The notes under the pieces are model-generated. The model searched no databases and was not told where the DNA came from. It saw only the letters and a program-made list of their open reading frames with translations. From Bacteroidales bacterium (GTDB lineage Bacteria > Bacteroidota > Bacteroidia > Bacteroidales > VadinHA17): 13,667 nt of DNA. The DNA lies in assembly GCA_030692905.1 (NCBI GenBank), contig JAUYBT010000129.1, forward strand, positions 1 through 13,667, given 5' to 3'. Made by a program: the position numbers and the translations under genes. Positions 6,293 through 13,667 of the stretch are shown piece by piece; positions within the stretch are counted from its first letter, which is position 1; every line of letters starts with the position of its first letter.

Positions 6293-7960
6293 ATGTGTGG
6301 AATTGTAGGCGTTTTTGATCTGAAAGTAAACTATATGGAGTTAAGGGCAAGTATCCTAAAAATGTCAAAGAAGGTAAGGCATCGCGGGCCGGATTGGTCG
6401 GGAATATTTTATTGTGATAAAGCAATACTTGCTCACGAAAGGCTATCGATCGTTGATCCTCAGTCGGGTAAACAACCATTATACAGTAAAGATGGAAACC
6501 TTATACTTGCAGTAAACGGTGAGATTTATAATCATCAGGAGATCCGTAAACGTTATGAAAATTCATATGAGTTTCTCACACATTCCGATTGTGAAGTCAT
6601 CCTTCCTCTTTACCGCGATAAAGGTCCTGCTTTCATTGAGGAATTAAATGGGATTTTTGCCTTTGCTCTATACGACAGAGAGAAAGATTGCTATTTCATT
6701 GCACGAGACCACATCGGGATAGTCCCGCTTTACATCGGTTGGGATTCTTTTGGAAATTTTTATGTAGCCTCCGAACTTAAAGCTCTTGAGGGAGTTTGCA
6801 ATAAGATTCAGGAATTTCTTCCCGGACATTACCTTTACAGTAAAGAAGGAGTAATGACAAAATGGTATAAACGTGACTGGATGGATTATGCTGCTGTAGA
6901 AAAAAATGAAACAAATATCGAAGATCTTAAAATTGCCCTGGAAGCAGCTGTTCATCGTCAGTTAATGTCGGATGTTCCTTATGGGGTACTTCTTTCCGGA
7001 GGTCTGGATTCATCTGTTATCTCTGCAATTGCGAAAAAATTTGCTCCAAAGAGGATTGAGACGCAGGACAAGAGTGAAGCATGGTGGCCGCAATTACACT
7101 CTTTTGCTGTTGGGCTGGAAGGTTCACCTGACCTGGCTGCTGCACGGAAAGTAGCTGTACATATCGGGACGATCCATCATGAAATTAACTTCACAGTTCA
7201 GGAAGGTCTTGATGCAATCAGGGATGTAATATATCATATCGAAACCTATGATGTAACAACAATAAGAGCATCAACTCCCATGTACCTGCTTGCGAGGGTA
7301 ATAAAATCAATGGGAGTGAAGATGGTCCTTTCCGGTGAAGGTGCTGATGAGATATTTGGTGGATACTTATATTTTCATAAAGCTCCCGATCCCAGAGCAT
7401 TTCATGAAGAGACCGTAAGAAAGATCAGCAAATTGCATCTCTACGACTGCCTCCGGGCAAACAAATCCCTGGCAGCCTGGGGCGTGGAGGGGCGTGTTCC
7501 TTTCCTCGACAAAGAATTTATGGATGTTGCAATGCGCCTTAATCCTAAAGACAAGATGATCAACAAGGAACGGATGGAAAAATGGGTCCTGAGAAAAGCG
7601 TTTGAAGATTATCTGCCTCCAAGCGTTGCCTGGAGACAGAAAGAACAATTTTCGGATGGAGTCGGCTATAGCTGGATTGACACTCTGAAGGCTCTGGCAT
7701 CAAAAGAGGTTTCAGATGAACAACTTAAAAATGCAAAATACCGTTTTCCGATTAATCCTCCACCAACTAAAGAAGAATACTTCTACAGAACAATATTTAA
7801 TGAGCATTTTCCATCTGATTCTGCGGCTTCATGTGTACCTTCCGTCCCTTCAGTTGCCTGCAGCACACCGGAAGCACTTGCCTGGGATGCTTCATTCAGA
7901 AACTTGAACGATCCTTCCGGCAGAGCTGTGAAAAGTGTTCATAACGATTCATATAAATAA
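6293..7960 (+). CDS. asnB: Asparagine synthetase B (glutamine-hydrolysing)
   Basis: A 555-residue cytoplasmic enzyme that makes asparagine from aspartate, ATP and glutamine-derived ammonia. The start at 6293 is chosen because Cys2 must become the N-terminal nucleophile after Met removal (M-C-G-I-V-G-V-F-D). The glutaminase domain shows R30-H-R-G-P-D, H48-E-R-L-S-I-V, N75-G-E-I-Y-N and D99. The synthetase domain has the ATP PP-loop S235-G-G-L-D-S-S, a second conserved stretch S-G-E-G-A-D-E-I-F-G-G, and G-V-E-G-R-V-P-F-L-D. The C-terminal tail (P-S-V-A-C-S, D-P-S-G-R-A-V) matches the E. coli AsnB type, and the length agrees with its 554 residues. All key residues are present. It has its own promoter and is probably independent of the sulfatase genes, which start 73 bases downstream on the same strand. 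Confidence 0.97.
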   Translation: MCGIVGVFDLKVNYMELRASILKMSKKVRHRGPDWSGIFYCDKAILAHERLSIVDPQSGKQPLYSKDGNLILAVNGEIYNHQEIRKRYENSYEFLTHSDCEVILPLYRDKGPAFIEELNGIFAFALYDREKDCYFIARDHIGIVPLYIGWDSFGNFYVASELKALEGVCNKIQEFLPGHYLYSKEGVMTKWYKRDWMDYAAVEKNETNIEDLKIALEAAVHRQLMSDVPYGVLLSGGLDSSVISAIAKKFAPKRIETQDKSEAWWPQLHSFAVGLEGSPDLAAARKVAVHIGTIHHEINFTVQEGLDAIRDVIYHIETYDVTTIRASTPMYLLARVIKSMGVKMVLSGEGADEIFGGYLYFHKAPDPRAFHEETVRKISKLHLYDCLRANKSLAAWGVEGRVPFLDKEFMDVAMRLNPKDKMINKERMEKWVLRKAFEDYLPPSVAWRQKEQFSDGVGYSWIDTLKALASKEVSDEQLKNAKYRFPINPPPTKEEYFYRTIFNEHFPSDSAASCVPSVPSVACSTPEALAWDASFRNLNDPSGRAVKSVHNDSYK

Positions 7961-8033
7961 CTGAAGGGAGACGGTTTTTCAATTTTTTGTTATAATTTTA
8001 GGCTATTCAGAACAAAGAGTATCCGTACTTATT

Positions 8034-9485
8034 ATGACTAAAAATTATTACATGAAAAACAAAATCCCAATAGCAATCTGTGCCTCATATGCTTTAATCT
8101 CATATGCTCCGGTCAGCAAGAAAGAACCATTGCCAAATATTGTTTATATCCTTGCCGACGATCTTGGTTATGGCGATTTAAGCTGTTACGGGCAGCAAAA
8201 ATTCTCCACTCCTAATATTGACAGACTAGCCCGTGAAGGGATGTTATTCACTCAACACTACACTGGATGTACCGTATCAGCCCCTTCACGATCGTGCCTT
8301 ATGACCGGACAGCATTCAGGACATACTCCGGTCAGAGGAAACAAGGGATGGGATCCGGAAGGACAATGGCCATTACCTGCCACGTCTTTTACGATAGCTG
8401 AAATGCTGAAGACAAAAGGCTATACCACAGGTGCTTTCGGTAAATGGGGCCTCGGATTTATTGATACTGAAGGTGATCCCAATTCCCAGGGATTTGATGA
8501 GTTTTATGGTTACAACTGCCAGAGTCTTGCCCATAATTACTATCCCGATCACCTCTGGCATAATCATGAAAAGGTACTTCTTCACAATAATGACAACGGT
8601 AAAGCCGGGGCATACAGCGCCGATCTTATCCATAAGGCTGCTCTTGAATTTCTTGAAACAAATAAGAACAAACCTTTCTTTCTCTTCTACCCGACAACAA
8701 TCCCCCATGCAGAGCTCTTGGCAAAAGAGGAATATATGAAGATGTTCCGCGGAAAATTCAACCCTGAAAAATCATTTAAAGGAATAGATGATGGTCCAAC
8801 TTTCAGACTTGGTCCGTATGGCTCACAAGCTGAGGCACATGCAGCTTTTGCAGCAATGATCACAGAACTCGACGATTATGTGGGCGAACTTCTTGCAAAG
8901 CTCACAGAACTTGGCCTGGAGAAAAATACAATAGTGATCTTTGCATCAGATAATGGTCCTCACCTTGAAGCAGGAGCCGATCCTGACTATTTCAACAGTA
9001 ATGGTGATCTGAAGGGGTATAAACGCGATATGTATGAAGGTGGAATAAGAACTCCGATGCTTGTCAGTTGGCCGTCTAAGGTCAAAGCAGGATCTGAAAG
9101 TGACCATGTTTCAGCATTCTGGGATATCTTACCAACATTTGCCGAAATAGCCGGGGTTGAAAATCCTGAGGGCATTGACGGAATATCTTTTCTACCATCA
9201 TTACTTGGAAAAAAACAAAAGCAACATGAATATCTCTATTGGGAGTTTCATGAACAGGGAGGTAAGATTGCAGCCAGGATGGGTAACTGGAAGGCTGTTA
9301 AATTAAACATTGACAAGACTCCCCAGGGAGTAACAGAATTGTACAATCTCTCAACTGATATTGGTGAAACAAACAATATAGCATTATCAAATCCTGAAAT
9401 CGTTAAGAAGATGGAAGAAATTATGAAACAAGCACATACGCCATCCGAAATTTTTCCTTTTATCTATGAAACCCCTAAAAAATAA
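8034..9485 (+). CDS. Sulfatase 1 (serine type, GKWGLG variant)
   Basis: A 483-residue exported arylsulfatase-like hydrolase of the alkaline-phosphatase fold. An ATG at 8052 (MKNKIPIAICASYALIS) is an equally plausible start; both give a signal peptide. Metal ligands are D42/D43 (A-D-D-L-G-Y-G-D) and D306-N307 (S-D-N-G-P). The active-site signature is S82-A-P-S-R, followed by L-M-T-G, so Ser82 would be oxidised to formylglycine by an anaerobic maturase. Other conserved sites are H225 and K330 before Y-E-G-G-I-R. The usual G-K-W-H-L-G is G-K-W-G-L-G here (K137, G139), so the active-site His is missing at that place. This may be normal for its subfamily. The gene overlaps the next sulfatase by 20 bases. 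The substrate is unknown, probably a sulfated glycan. Confidence 0.92.
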   Translation: MTKNYYMKNKIPIAICASYALISYAPVSKKEPLPNIVYILADDLGYGDLSCYGQQKFSTPNIDRLAREGMLFTQHYTGCTVSAPSRSCLMTGQHSGHTPVRGNKGWDPEGQWPLPATSFTIAEMLKTKGYTTGAFGKWGLGFIDTEGDPNSQGFDEFYGYNCQSLAHNYYPDHLWHNHEKVLLHNNDNGKAGAYSADLIHKAALEFLETNKNKPFFLFYPTTIPHAELLAKEEYMKMFRGKFNPEKSFKGIDDGPTFRLGPYGSQAEAHAAFAAMITELDDYVGELLAKLTELGLEKNTIVIFASDNGPHLEAGADPDYFNSNGDLKGYKRDMYEGGIRTPMLVSWPSKVKAGSESDHVSAFWDILPTFAEIAGVENPEGIDGISFLPSLLGKKQKQHEYLYWEFHEQGGKIAARMGNWKAVKLNIDKTPQGVTELYNLSTDIGETNNIALSNPEIVKKMEEIMKQAHTPSEIFPFIYETPKK

Positions 9486-11028
9486 CTTCGTGAACCTTAG
9501 CGCCTTCGTGCCTTACGGAGCTCTTGGCATAATGTCAGTGGCATCCTCACAGTTAGCAGGCGCTCAAGCACCTGAAAAACCTAATATTGTCATCATTTAT
9601 GCCGACGATCTGGGCTACGGCGATGTAAGTTGCTACGGAGCAACGAAAATCAGTACTCCAAATATCGACAGGCTGGCGAAACAGGGTCTTCGATTTACCA
9701 ATGCACACTGTACCTCGGCAACCAGTACACCCTCACGTTATTCATTGCTGACTGGAGAGTATGCCTGGAGGAAAAGGGGTACCGGTGTGGCAACAGGAGA
9801 TGCAATTGCTATTATCAAGCCCGGACGTACAACTTTGGCATCAGTCATGCAAAATGCCGGTTATAAAACCGCTGTCGTTGGCAAATGGCATCTTGGACTC
9901 GGTTCTGAAGGCGGGGCTGACTGGAATGGAGAAATAACATCAGGACCTATGGATTTAGGATTCGATTATAATTTCATAATACCCGCAACAGGCGACCGTG
10001 TGCCATGCGTTTTTGTTGAGAACCGGAGAGTTGTGGGTCTCGATCCAAACGATCCCATTAAAGTGAGTTTCAACGAACCTATTCTTGTCGAACCGACAGG
10101 GAAAGATCACCCCGAATTGCTCAAAATGCACCCGAGTCATGGCCATGATATGACAATCGTAAATGGAATCAGCAGGATTGGTTATATGAGTGGAGGAAAA
10201 TCTGCTCTGTGGGTCGATGAAGATATTGCTGATGTCATTACAGGAAAGGCTGCGAAATTTATTGAGAATAATAAGGATAAACCATTTTTTCTCTATTTTT
10301 CAACACATGATATCCACGTTCCACGGGTGCCAAACCATCGGTTTGTTGGGAAGAGCGGCATGGGACCAAGAGGTGATGCCATTCTCGAATTCGACTGGAC
10401 TGTCGGAGAGATTATGAAAACACTTGATAATCTGAAGCTTTCGGAAAATACAATTGTGATTCTCACAAGCGATAATGGCTCTGTGGTTGATGACGGCTAC
10501 AAAGATCAGGCAGTTGAGTTACTGAACGGACATACACCTGCCGGACCACTGAGAGGCGGTAAATACAGTGTTTTTGATGGAGGTACCAGAGTCGCCTTTA
10601 TTGTTCGCTGGCCAAAAACAATCAAACCTGGTACCTCTGACGCACTTGTTTCCCAGATTGATTTTCTTTCTTCTTTTGCTACTATGACAGGACAAAAACT
10701 GTATGCGGATGATGCTCCTGACAGCTTTAATCAGCTTTCTGCTCTTCTTGGTGAATCAAAAACCGGACGGGATTGGGTCGTAGAACATGCATCAAATGGC
10801 AGACTATCAATAATTAAAGTAGATTGGAAATTTATAGAACCCGGACCAGGAGTTAAACTGAATGTTAATACTAATACTGAAACAGGCAATGATCCTCTGC
10901 CACAACTCTATAACCTAAAGACTGACCTGGGTGAAAAGAGTAATGTTGCCCCGCAAAACCCGGGTATTGTGAAAGAGTTAACAGAACTTCTTCAAAAGAT
11001 TAAGAACGACGGAAGAACAAGGTTTTGA
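9466..11028 (+). CDS. Sulfatase 2 (serine type)
   Basis: A 520-residue exported sulfatase. The ATG at 9466 lies inside the end of sulfatase 1 (20-base overlap) and yields an unusually long leader of about 35 residues ending S-S-Q-L-A-G-A-Q-A. The only nearby in-frame alternative, Met23, has no basic residues before the hydrophobic part. Metal ligands are D47/D48 and D336-N337. The signature is S87-T-P-S-R-Y-S-L-L-T-G, serine type, followed by canonical G-K140-W-H142-L-G, H281 and H284 in S-T-H-D-I-H, and G-G-K366 before F-D-G-G-T-R. It differs from its neighbours between residues 145 and 250, where an insert not seen in the others probably shapes the substrate pocket. Part of the leader is encoded by a short repeat. 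It is probably co-translated with sulfatase 1; the substrate is unknown. Confidence 0.93.
   Translation: MKPLKNNFVNLSAFVPYGALGIMSVASSQLAGAQAPEKPNIVIIYADDLGYGDVSCYGATKISTPNIDRLAKQGLRFTNAHCTSATSTPSRYSLLTGEYAWRKRGTGVATGDAIAIIKPGRTTLASVMQNAGYKTAVVGKWHLGLGSEGGADWNGEITSGPMDLGFDYNFIIPATGDRVPCVFVENRRVVGLDPNDPIKVSFNEPILVEPTGKDHPELLKMHPSHGHDMTIVNGISRIGYMSGGKSALWVDEDIADVITGKAAKFIENNKDKPFFLYFSTHDIHVPRVPNHRFVGKSGMGPRGDAILEFDWTVGEIMKTLDNLKLSENTIVILTSDNGSVVDDGYKDQAVELLNGHTPAGPLRGGKYSVFDGGTRVAFIVRWPKTIKPGTSDALVSQIDFLSSFATMTGQKLYADDAPDSFNQLSALLGESKTGRDWVVEHASNGRLSIIKVDWKFIEPGPGVKLNVNTNTETGNDPLPQLYNLKTDLGEKSNVAPQNPGIVKELTELLQKIKNDGRTRF
9486..9517. repeat. CTTCGTG direct repeat within the sulfatase 2 leader
   Basis: CTTCGTG occurs at 9486-9492 and again at 9504-9510, 18 bases apart, each followed by a CCTTA (9495 and 9511). 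The tract begins directly after the TAA stop of sulfatase 1 and encodes residues N-F-V-N-L-S-A-F-V-P-Y of sulfatase 2. Tracts rich in CCTTCGTG are, from memory, common as dispersed short repeats in Bacteroidota intergenic DNA. A repeat captured as signal-peptide coding sequence is an inference. Confidence 0.4.
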
Positions 11029-11048
11029 ACAAATGGACAATTCAATAA

Positions 11049-11075
11049 TTACACAGAGATAAACTCTCTCTGTAA
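11049..11075. repeat. Intercistronic stem-loop between sulfatases 2 and 3
   Basis: Arms TTACACAGAGA (11049-11059) and TCTCTCTGTAA (11065-11075) pair at 10 of 11 positions around a five-base loop TAAAC. It lies in the 75-base gap between the two genes. No T-run follows on the plus strand, so it is not a convincing intrinsic terminator. It could stabilise or process the mRNA, or be a remnant of an ACACAGAGA-type dispersed repeat. Confidence 0.5.
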
Positions 11076-11103
11076 CCAAAAATAAATGTAAAATTAACAA
11101 ACC

Positions 11104-12603
11104 ATGATTAAAATAAAATCTGCAATCGGACTAGGAGTAGCTTCCATGATTTCATTCCAGGCTGCTTCCCAAAAACCGGAAATTGCAAAAACCAGGCTCC
11201 CAAATATTGTCTTGATCTTCATTGACGATATGGGATATGGTGATGTGGGTTGCTTCGGGGCTACACAATACTGCACACCAAACATCGATAGACTGGCATC
11301 TACGGGAATGCGATTCACGAATTTCTATGTAGCCCAGGCTGTGAGCAGTGCTTCACGTGCCGGGCTTTTAACAGGATGCTATTCAAACCGGGTAGGCATT
11401 ACCGGCGCCTTGATGCCTTATGATAGTATCGGCATTCATGCAGATGAGGAATTAATCCCTGAGTTGCTTTCACCCATGGGTTACAGGAATGCAATCGTCG
11501 GTAAATGGCACCTTGGCCATCATTATCAATTTTTGCCTTTGCAAAATGGTTTTCAGGAATATTTTGGACTTCCGTATTCCAATGATATGTGGCCGGTAGA
11601 TTATGACGGTAAACCTGCAACAAAAGAAAAAAGTCCTGGGAAATTAAGGTATCCACCTCTGCCCCTGATCAAGGGCAATGAAAAAATAAGAGTGATAGAA
11701 ACACTTGAAGATCAGGCGCAACTCACAACCTTATATACTGAGTATGCAGTTGATTTTATTAACCGGAACAAAAAGAACCCATTCTTTTTATATCTGGCTC
11801 ATTCCATGACTCATGTTCCACTGGCTGTTTCCGATAAATTCAAGGGAAAAAGTAAACAGGGACTTTTTGGCGATGTTGTAATGGAAATTGACTGGTCGGT
11901 AGGCGAAATAATGAAAACACTCCAAAAAAACGGGCTTACCGAAAATACCCTGGTAATATTCACAAGCGATAATGGACCATGGTTAAGTTTCGGAAATCAT
12001 GCCGGCTCTGCCGGAGGGCTTCATGAGGGGAAATTCTGCAGTTGGGAAGGAGGGCAGAGAGTACCCTGCATTATGTCGTGGTCGGCCAGAATTCCTTCAG
12101 GTTTAATATGCAATAATATTGCCTCCACTATTGATCTACTGCCGACATTTTGTGCTATTACCACCTCATCTTTACCTAAAAAGAAAATTGACGGAGTAAA
12201 TATACTTTCATTACTTGAGGGGAATTTTGATGCCAACCCACGTGATGTATTTTACTATTTTTATCGGATAAACAGCCTGGAAAATGTTCGGAAAGGCCAA
12301 TGGAAATTAGCGCTCCCTCATACTTTTCATTCATACGAAGTTGAAATTCCCGGCAACGATGGCTGGCCGGGACAATACACCGGTGACTTTCCGGGACAAA
12401 AGACCAACGCTAAGACTGACTATGCTTTGTACGACCTTCGGCGCGATCCGGGTGACCGCTACGATGTAAAGGAACTTTACCCTGCCGTAGTTGATGACCT
12501 TAAAAAACTTGCAGATGAAATGAGACAGGATCTGGGAGATGAGAATTATTCTATGCCCGGGGTAAACTCCCGAAAACCCGGTTCAGTAAAAAAACAAAAC
12601 TAA
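11104..12603 (+). CDS. Sulfatase 3 (arylsulfatase A-like, SSASR active-site variant)
   Basis: A 499-residue exported sulfatase with a signal peptide (MIKIKSAIGLGVASMISFQA). Metal ligands are D41/D42 (I-D-D-M-G-Y-G-D) and D289-N290. The catalytic signature reads A-V-S81-S-A83-S-R85-A-G-L-L-T-G. The residue expected to become formylglycine is Ser81, and the proline of the classic C/S-x-P-x-R motif is Ala83. G-K134-W-H136-L-G, H237 and G-K310 before W-E-G-G-Q-R are present. The stretch after the signature (C-Y-S-N-R-V-G-I) and F-G-L-P-Y-S-N-D-M-W-P resemble the arylsulfatase A / N-acetylgalactosamine-6-sulfatase branch. It lies 75 bases downstream of sulfatase 2 and 18 bases upstream of sulfatase 4, so the four are probably one transcript. 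The exact substrate cannot be read from sequence. Confidence 0.92.
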   Translation: MIKIKSAIGLGVASMISFQAASQKPEIAKTRLPNIVLIFIDDMGYGDVGCFGATQYCTPNIDRLASTGMRFTNFYVAQAVSSASRAGLLTGCYSNRVGITGALMPYDSIGIHADEELIPELLSPMGYRNAIVGKWHLGHHYQFLPLQNGFQEYFGLPYSNDMWPVDYDGKPATKEKSPGKLRYPPLPLIKGNEKIRVIETLEDQAQLTTLYTEYAVDFINRNKKNPFFLYLAHSMTHVPLAVSDKFKGKSKQGLFGDVVMEIDWSVGEIMKTLQKNGLTENTLVIFTSDNGPWLSFGNHAGSAGGLHEGKFCSWEGGQRVPCIMSWSARIPSGLICNNIASTIDLLPTFCAITTSSLPKKKIDGVNILSLLEGNFDANPRDVFYYFYRINSLENVRKGQWKLALPHTFHSYEVEIPGNDGWPGQYTGDFPGQKTNAKTDYALYDLRRDPGDRYDVKELYPAVVDDLKKLADEMRQDLGDENYSMPGVNSRKPGSVKKQN

Positions 12604-12621
12604 TTAATAACTTTTAATATC

Positions 12622-13667
12622 ATGATTAACACTACATCCAACACACTTATTTACAGTGGTTTATCCGCTCTTATTGGAATGGGAATCAGTGGGCCGCTTC
12701 AAGGACAGAACCAGGTTAAATCAGTCCCTGTTCAAAAGTTGCGTCCCAATATCGTCTATATTATGAGCGATGACCATGCTTATCAGGCCATCAGCGCTTA
12801 TGGTGGACCTCTCAAGGATTATGCACCCACACCAAATATCGACAGGATAGCTAATAACGGAATACGATTCAACCGTTGTCTGGTTACTAATTCTATTTCA
12901 GGACCAAGCCGGGCAGTGATTTTAACCGGTAAATACAGCCACCTTAACGGTTTTACAAGAAATGAAGGTCAGGCTCCATTTGATGGCTCGCAGCAAACTT
13001 TCCCAAAACTCTTACAAGCTGCAGGTTATAATACTGCAATGATTGGCAAATGGCATCTCGGGTCCGATCCAACGGGGTTTGATCATTGGGATATCCTTCC
13101 CGGACAAGGGAACTATTACAACCCCGATTTCATCACCAAAGATGGTAAACATGTCGAGAAAGGGTATGTAACTGAAATTATTACCAAGAAATGTTTAGAG
13201 TGGTTAAACGAGGTAAAAAACTCTGGAAAACCATTCATGCTCATGATGCATCATAAAGCCCCGCACGGTAAGTGGCAGCCTGGACCACATGAATTAACTC
13301 TTTATAAAGATGTTACCTTTCCAGAGCCTTCAACACTTTTTGATGACTATTCCAATCGTGGTACTGCCGAGAAAACACAGGACATGACTATTGCAAAAAC
13401 CATGCAGATTGAAGAGCATCTTAATATGTACAAGGATAAGTCAAAGATGAAAACAACAGGCCTTAACCGCATGAGCCCTGAACAGTTAAAAGCATGGGAT
13501 AATGTTTATGACCCTATAATCAGACACTTCTATGAAGCCAATCTGTCGGGAGACGATCTTGTCCGCTTTAAATACCAGCGCTATATGCAGGATTACCTGG
13601 CATGCATAGCAGCTGTTGATAAGAGTGTTGGAGAGGTTCTTGACTTCCTGAAAGAAAATGGTCTCGA
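12622..13667 (+). CDS. Sulfatase 4, N-acetylglucosamine-6-sulfatase-like, cut by right edge
   Basis: An open frame from ATG at 12622 runs to the window end with no stop (348 full codons), so the 3' part is outside. It starts with a probable signal peptide (M-I-N-T-T-S-N then a hydrophobic stretch to about residue 30). R-P-N-I-V-Y-I-M-S-D-D-H-A gives the paired Asp metal ligands. The signature is S93-G-P-S-R-A-V-I-L-T-G-K-Y-S-H-L-N-G-F, serine type, and G-K-W-H-L-G follows. The pair S-D-D-H and I-S-A-Y-G, the K-Y-S-H-L-N-G-F tail and M-M-H-H-K-A-P-H-G-K-W are marks of the N-acetylglucosamine-6-sulfatase (GNS-like, SulfAtlas S1_11) branch. Members of that branch act on GlcNAc-6-sulfate in glycosaminoglycans or mucin. 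The SulfAtlas number is given from memory. The second Asp-Asn metal site lies beyond the edge. It follows sulfatase 3 by 18 bases. Confidence 0.9.
   Translation, partial: MINTTSNTLIYSGLSALIGMGISGPLQGQNQVKSVPVQKLRPNIVYIMSDDHAYQAISAYGGPLKDYAPTPNIDRIANNGIRFNRCLVTNSISGPSRAVILTGKYSHLNGFTRNEGQAPFDGSQQTFPKLLQAAGYNTAMIGKWHLGSDPTGFDHWDILPGQGNYYNPDFITKDGKHVEKGYVTEIITKKCLEWLNEVKNSGKPFMLMMHHKAPHGKWQPGPHELTLYKDVTFPEPSTLFDDYSNRGTAEKTQDMTIAKTMQIEEHLNMYKDKSKMKTTGLNRMSPEQLKAWDNVYDPIIRHFYEANLSGDDLVRFKYQRYMQDYLACIAAVDKSVGEVLDFLKENGL

Noticed and set aside
7801..7960. asnB C-terminal tail looked low-complexity (repeated P-S-V, S-A-A-S) and possibly extended
   Set aside because: The same type of tail, ending D-P-S-G-R-A-V, is normal for E. 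coli-type AsnB, and the total length of 555 fits the family.
7961..8033. Promoter or terminator between asnB and sulfatase 1
   Set aside because: There is a T-rich stretch (7976-7990) but no GC stem before it, and no TAnnTTTG box at a suitable distance; the sulfatase promoter could not be placed.
8373..8708. Antisense frame of 111 codons inside sulfatase 1
   Set aside because: It mirrors a well-conserved sulfatase coding region and has no recognisable protein features.
1..13667. CRISPR array, tRNA, rRNA, insertion sequence or SusC/SusD pair
   Set aside because: I looked on both strands and saw no spaced repeat array, no tRNA-like cloverleaf, no transposase and no TonB-dependent receptor frame.

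Overview
The window looks like an AT-rich chromosomal segment from an anaerobic or facultative member of the Bacteroidota, probably a marine, sediment or polysaccharide-degrading lineage. This is inferred from four points: most starts lack a clear Shine-Dalgarno sequence, there is a TAnnTTTG-type -7 promoter box in front of asnB, four exported sulfatase genes sit in a row, and all four sulfatases are of the serine type, which in bacteria are matured by radical-SAM anSME enzymes. Species cannot be named from the sequence.

Left half (about 1-5912, minus strand): one leftward gene string. In transcription order it encodes an exported PQQ-like beta-propeller (5912-4656), a membrane-anchored PQQ-like beta-propeller (4571-3105, apparently starting with TTG), an anchored NHL-type propeller with a CGCCNPAH motif (3112-2192), a 54-residue membrane peptide with four cysteines (2118-1954), a Tat-exported ferredoxin-like protein with 17 cysteines (1942-1355), and a NapH/NosR-like membrane iron-sulfur protein (1322-45). 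The start of a further gene (55 to beyond the left edge) overlaps the last one. The last two full genes resemble a NapG/NapH pair, which passes electrons from quinol to the periplasm, but no reductase, cytochrome c or FMN domain is present. Three propellers and a tiny Cys peptide sit where the terminal partner would be expected. This is the best candidate for an undescribed system in the window.

Middle (5913-6292): a 380-base, very AT-rich divergent intergenic region with a probable asnB promoter and two small dyads. asnB (6293-7960) encodes a complete, canonical glutamine-hydrolysing asparagine synthetase of E. coli AsnB size.

Right half (8034 to the right edge, plus strand): four consecutive sulfatases of the alkaline-phosphatase-like (S1/arylsulfatase) type, each with a probable signal peptide and the paired Asp metal site. 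They are clearly different subfamilies; the fourth, cut by the window end, resembles N-acetylglucosamine-6-sulfatases. They are probably co-transcribed and would desulfate a sulfated polysaccharide or glycosaminoglycan. No SusC/SusD pair, glycoside hydrolase or anSME gene lies inside the window.

Several gene junctions carry small repeat structures: a 73-base near-palindrome filling the gap between the two PQQ-like genes, a three-copy heptamer tract, a second degenerate heptamer tract, a CTTCGTG direct repeat inside the second sulfatase's signal-peptide coding region, and a stem-loop between sulfatases two and three. They look like remnants of dispersed short repeats, but only a genome search could show that.
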